Positions 62,501-64,000 of a DNA stretch of 64,000 nt are shown here, one piece after another. The position numbers and the translations under genes are program-made. This stretch comes from Sarcomyxa edulis. Lineage: Eukaryota; Basidiomycota; Agaricomycetes; Agaricales; Mycenaceae. Positions within the stretch are counted from its first letter, which is position 1, and each line of letters opens with the position of its first letter. The notes under the pieces were generated by a model that was given only the letters and a program-made list of their open reading frames with translations, was not told the DNA's origin and did not search any database. Where the stretch lies: NCBI GenBank assembly GCA_009761415.1, contig QUOL01000019.1:558001-622000 (forward strand), written 5' to 3'.

Positions 62501-62851
62501 CCTGCAACTCTTGGACCAGATCAATTTCTTGCATATATTCAGCGCTTTGACGTCGTTCCGCAACTCAATCCTCGCGTCTCACCTACTCAGAAGGGACCAT
62601 ATCCAGATCCCGTCACTGGTCTTCACGTCTTGAAGCGCAGTCGGCGTGCGGACACGACCATCATTGGTGACATTGTGCCTTTGAACCAGTTACGTGAACT
62701 CGTTGATCTCTCGCCTGTCAATGCAGCAAAGGCAGACTCACGTCTTACAAAGGAGAACAGTATGCAATTTAGTTCTGAGCTTTATTTGAACAAGTACTTC
62801 ACCAAGGAGATTTTCTACGCTTTGCATTTCCAGAGGTACAATGTAAATTAG
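59574..62851 (+). CDS. Plavaka-like transposase with N-terminal zinc finger
   Basis: Four exons, 59574-60098, 60161-60451, 60507-62382 and 62439-62851, give 1034 aa. A C2H2-like finger at the very N-terminus (CPRCGKTF, then HMNQPLSTC) precedes a Ser/Pro-rich linker. The transposase core begins near residue 270; landmarks are TIISSDKTTISAMTGDRVAHP, which carries the likely first catalytic Asp, FGDPFRHEPRTASTTLAQI and LNGVHLLFWRDW. The C-terminus has FLAYIQRFDVVPQ, GPYPDPVTGLHVLKRSRR and ADSRLTKENSM. This matches the Plavaka family of basidiomycete transposases related to CACTA/CMC DDE enzymes. The last intron (62383-62438) was chosen because it restores these C-terminal blocks. An upstream ATG at 59478 is in frame but adds a region unlike the family. 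Confidence 0.85.
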
Positions 62852-62924
62852 TCTAAATTTCGACATGTTTTTCTCTCAAAATATATTTCAATATCTGAAT
62901 TTCGAAAATATACACTCATCGATG

Positions 62925-63105
62925 AGCTACGGTGCAGAGCTCTATGTAGGCACACATAGATAGCATCGGTGTCTACGTAGAGTCTGCGCTGATCTACGTC
63001 GAACCACACTGTGCTATGCAGAGTCTCAAAGTTTCTACAGGACTCTACAAACTCTATAACTGTCTACGGTATTCCTACAAAGAAAAGGTGTTGTCTACGC
63101 GGAAA
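62925..63105. repeat. Right subterminal motif cluster
   Basis: Counterpart of the left cluster: TCTACGTAGA at 62971, GATCTACGTCG near 62990, CTATGTAGG near 62941, TTTCTACAGGACTCTAC near 63030 and GTCTACGCGG near 63093, in mixed orientation. Confidence 0.65.
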
Positions 63106-63111
63106 ATCTGA

Positions 63112-63121
63112 GTTTGCTGAT
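63112..63121 (-). repeat. Right terminal inverted repeat
   Basis: Reads GTTTGCTGAT on the plus strand, the reverse complement of 55058-55067. Confidence 0.85.
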
Positions 63122-63265
63122 GAGCCTTGTTGGAATTGAGGAAACCGCGTTTCATGGTTCTAGATAGGTCGGTACTAAGTAAGTTGCAAGTGTGTGGCGG
63201 AAAGAAAGGTGAATATGAGGCTATGCATCACGGTCACAAAGGTCATGTGTCAGTGACACATCCTG
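63122..63265. repeat. Inverted-duplication arm B, distal part with SET exon 1 start
   Basis: Begins with the second GAGC copy, then matches the reverse complement of arm A from 37237 outward: the SET gene ATG lies at 63155-63153 on the minus strand, and the upstream sequence (CGGAAAGAAAGG, TCACAAAGGTCATGTG) aligns with arm A's 5' flank. The similarity fades near 63265. Confidence 0.8.
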
Positions 63266-63722
63266 CCGAAATCCACAGCCTCTGCAGCCGTCAATATCAT
63301 CTATACCCTGCTGAACCGTCATAATTACCGCACAATCCAAGCAACAAGTTCCTCTGTCCTCAGAATGATACAAACAGCGAGACCGTACTGATACACTGAT
63401 CTGGCGTGAACAGAGTCCTGAAGCCCAGCTAAGGCACGAATATGTAGAGATGCAATGTAGGGAAGGACATAGACTCGTAACCACTCTGTACACGACTGAT
63501 CAAAAGGCAAGCATTATGTCGTAGACAGACTGGTGGATCGGAGTTTAAACTGGCAGGTTGAGCGGATTACCATAAAAGGCTAACTTTTTTTGTATTGAAA
63601 ATAAGGATTTACTGATCGACTTGAGATTACTGATCGACTTGCGCGAGCGCGTCGCGTCGCGTCTCTACTCTGCCTCATTCCTCACTCGTTTACTATGCAA
63701 ATTTCTTGATATACTCTTTATA
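63266..63722. other. Intergenic
   Basis: No gene recognised. Direct repeat TTACTGATCGACTTG occurs twice in tandem at about 63609-63641, followed by GCG-rich GCGTCGCGTCGCGTC. A TATAATG stretch lies just before the next start codon. Confidence 0.45.
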
Positions 63723-64000
63723 ATGGACCTACATAATTCAATACCAATGGAAGATCAACTCCAAGCAATTCGAGATCTCCCGGACGCCAATCTTGCCGCT
63801 GCTTGTTCGGACCTTGTACCGGCTGTTTTGATGCCATCTAGTCTCTACTTGCAAAGTCTCACCCCAAAGGAAGCTTGTGTTGTCTACCGGTCATGTATGC
63901 TACTATATACTGTCACCAACAAATCTATAGTACCCCGACAATTCCAACTCGAAGCAACGGTGGCTATGATGTCTGGGCGCGATTCTCTCATCAATGCCGG
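63723..64000 (+). CDS. N-terminus of a RecQ-like DEAD-box DNA helicase (cut by window edge)
   Basis: The frame opens at ATG 63723 and stays open to the end of the window (92 complete codons). After an acidic and Leu-rich N-terminus it reads IVPRQFQLEATVAMMSGRDSL and then INAG, the Q-motif and the strand leading to the Walker A loop, as in the RecQ-like helicases abundant in Agaricomycete genomes. The catalytic part lies outside the window, so integrity and subfamily cannot be judged. Confidence 0.55.
   Translation, partial: MDLHNSIPMEDQLQAIRDLPDANLAAACSDLVPAVLMPSSLYLQSLTPKEACVVYRSCMLLYTVTNKSIVPRQFQLEATVAMMSGRDSLINA

Larger units (their letters stand above)
55058..63121. mobile_element. Plavaka-like (CMC-type) DNA transposon, 8064 bp, complete
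   Basis: The element is delimited by a perfect 10-bp terminal inverted repeat, ATCAGCAAAC, and by a 4-bp GAGC duplication. It splits exon 1 of the arm B SET gene, and arm A shows the empty site. Inside are a 1034-aa Plavaka-like transposase on the plus strand and two minus-strand genes (876 and 136 aa) read away from it. Both ends carry subterminal clusters of TCTACGTAG-like words and A/T-rich stretches. All three genes are open in my models, so the element may be recent or still active. If one further outer base (C/G) belongs to the repeat, the duplication would be called shorter. Confidence 0.85.

Noticed and set aside
62439..62633. Unspliced end of the transposase at 62633
   Set aside because: Reading through the 62383-62438 intron gives a non-family C-terminus; splicing restores the conserved blocks up to 62851.

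Overview
The window is nuclear DNA of a filamentous basidiomycete, most likely an Agaricomycete; I cannot name the species. The signs are intron-dense genes (most introns about 50-70 nt with GT-AG ends), micro-exons of 11-15 nt, tandem DUF6534-type seven-helix membrane proteins, a multi-exon microsomal P450, a single-polypeptide ATP-citrate lyase and a Plavaka-like DNA transposon. All exon coordinates were derived by eye from splice signals, reading frame and family conservation. Every full gene model has a total coding length divisible by three.

Left part (1-37 kb): a TIGR04076-type small protein, a tandemly duplicated non-coding block of about 0.77 kb, a DUF2264 protein, a P450 relict next to an intact 13-exon P450, two minus-strand disordered or mucin-like proteins, COP9 signalosome subunit 5, an OXLD1-like mitochondrial protein, two tandem DUF6534 membrane proteins, an allantoate-permease-type MFS transporter, an old yellow enzyme and a mitochondrial HemK/Mtq1-type methyltransferase. 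These look like ordinary chromosomal genes, with accessory metabolism (P450, MFS, OYE) between housekeeping genes.

Right part (37-64 kb): the most unusual region. A block of about 5.2 kb carrying three genes (SET-domain protein, coiled-coil protein, unknown 364-aa protein) occurs twice as a diverged inverted repeat: arm A at about 37.11-42.37 kb, arm B at about 50.09-55.06 kb plus 63.12-63.27 kb. The spacer of about 7.7 kb holds a decayed third copy of the 364-aa gene and the complete ATP-citrate lyase gene. In arm B, exon 1 of the SET gene is split by an 8,064-bp DNA transposon (55058-63121) that has 10-bp terminal inverted repeats, a 4-bp GAGC target duplication, structured subterminal repeats, a 1034-aa Plavaka-like transposase and two divergently transcribed companion genes: an 876-aa DUF6532-like protein with an AT-hook, and a 136-aa protein. 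Arm A keeps the unoccupied paralogous target site, so the insertion can be placed to the base within the small ambiguity of the shared end bases.

The arms decay unequally. The SET gene looks intact only in arm A. The coiled-coil gene is clean only in arm B. The 364-aa gene is open in both. The window ends inside what looks like a RecQ-type helicase gene.
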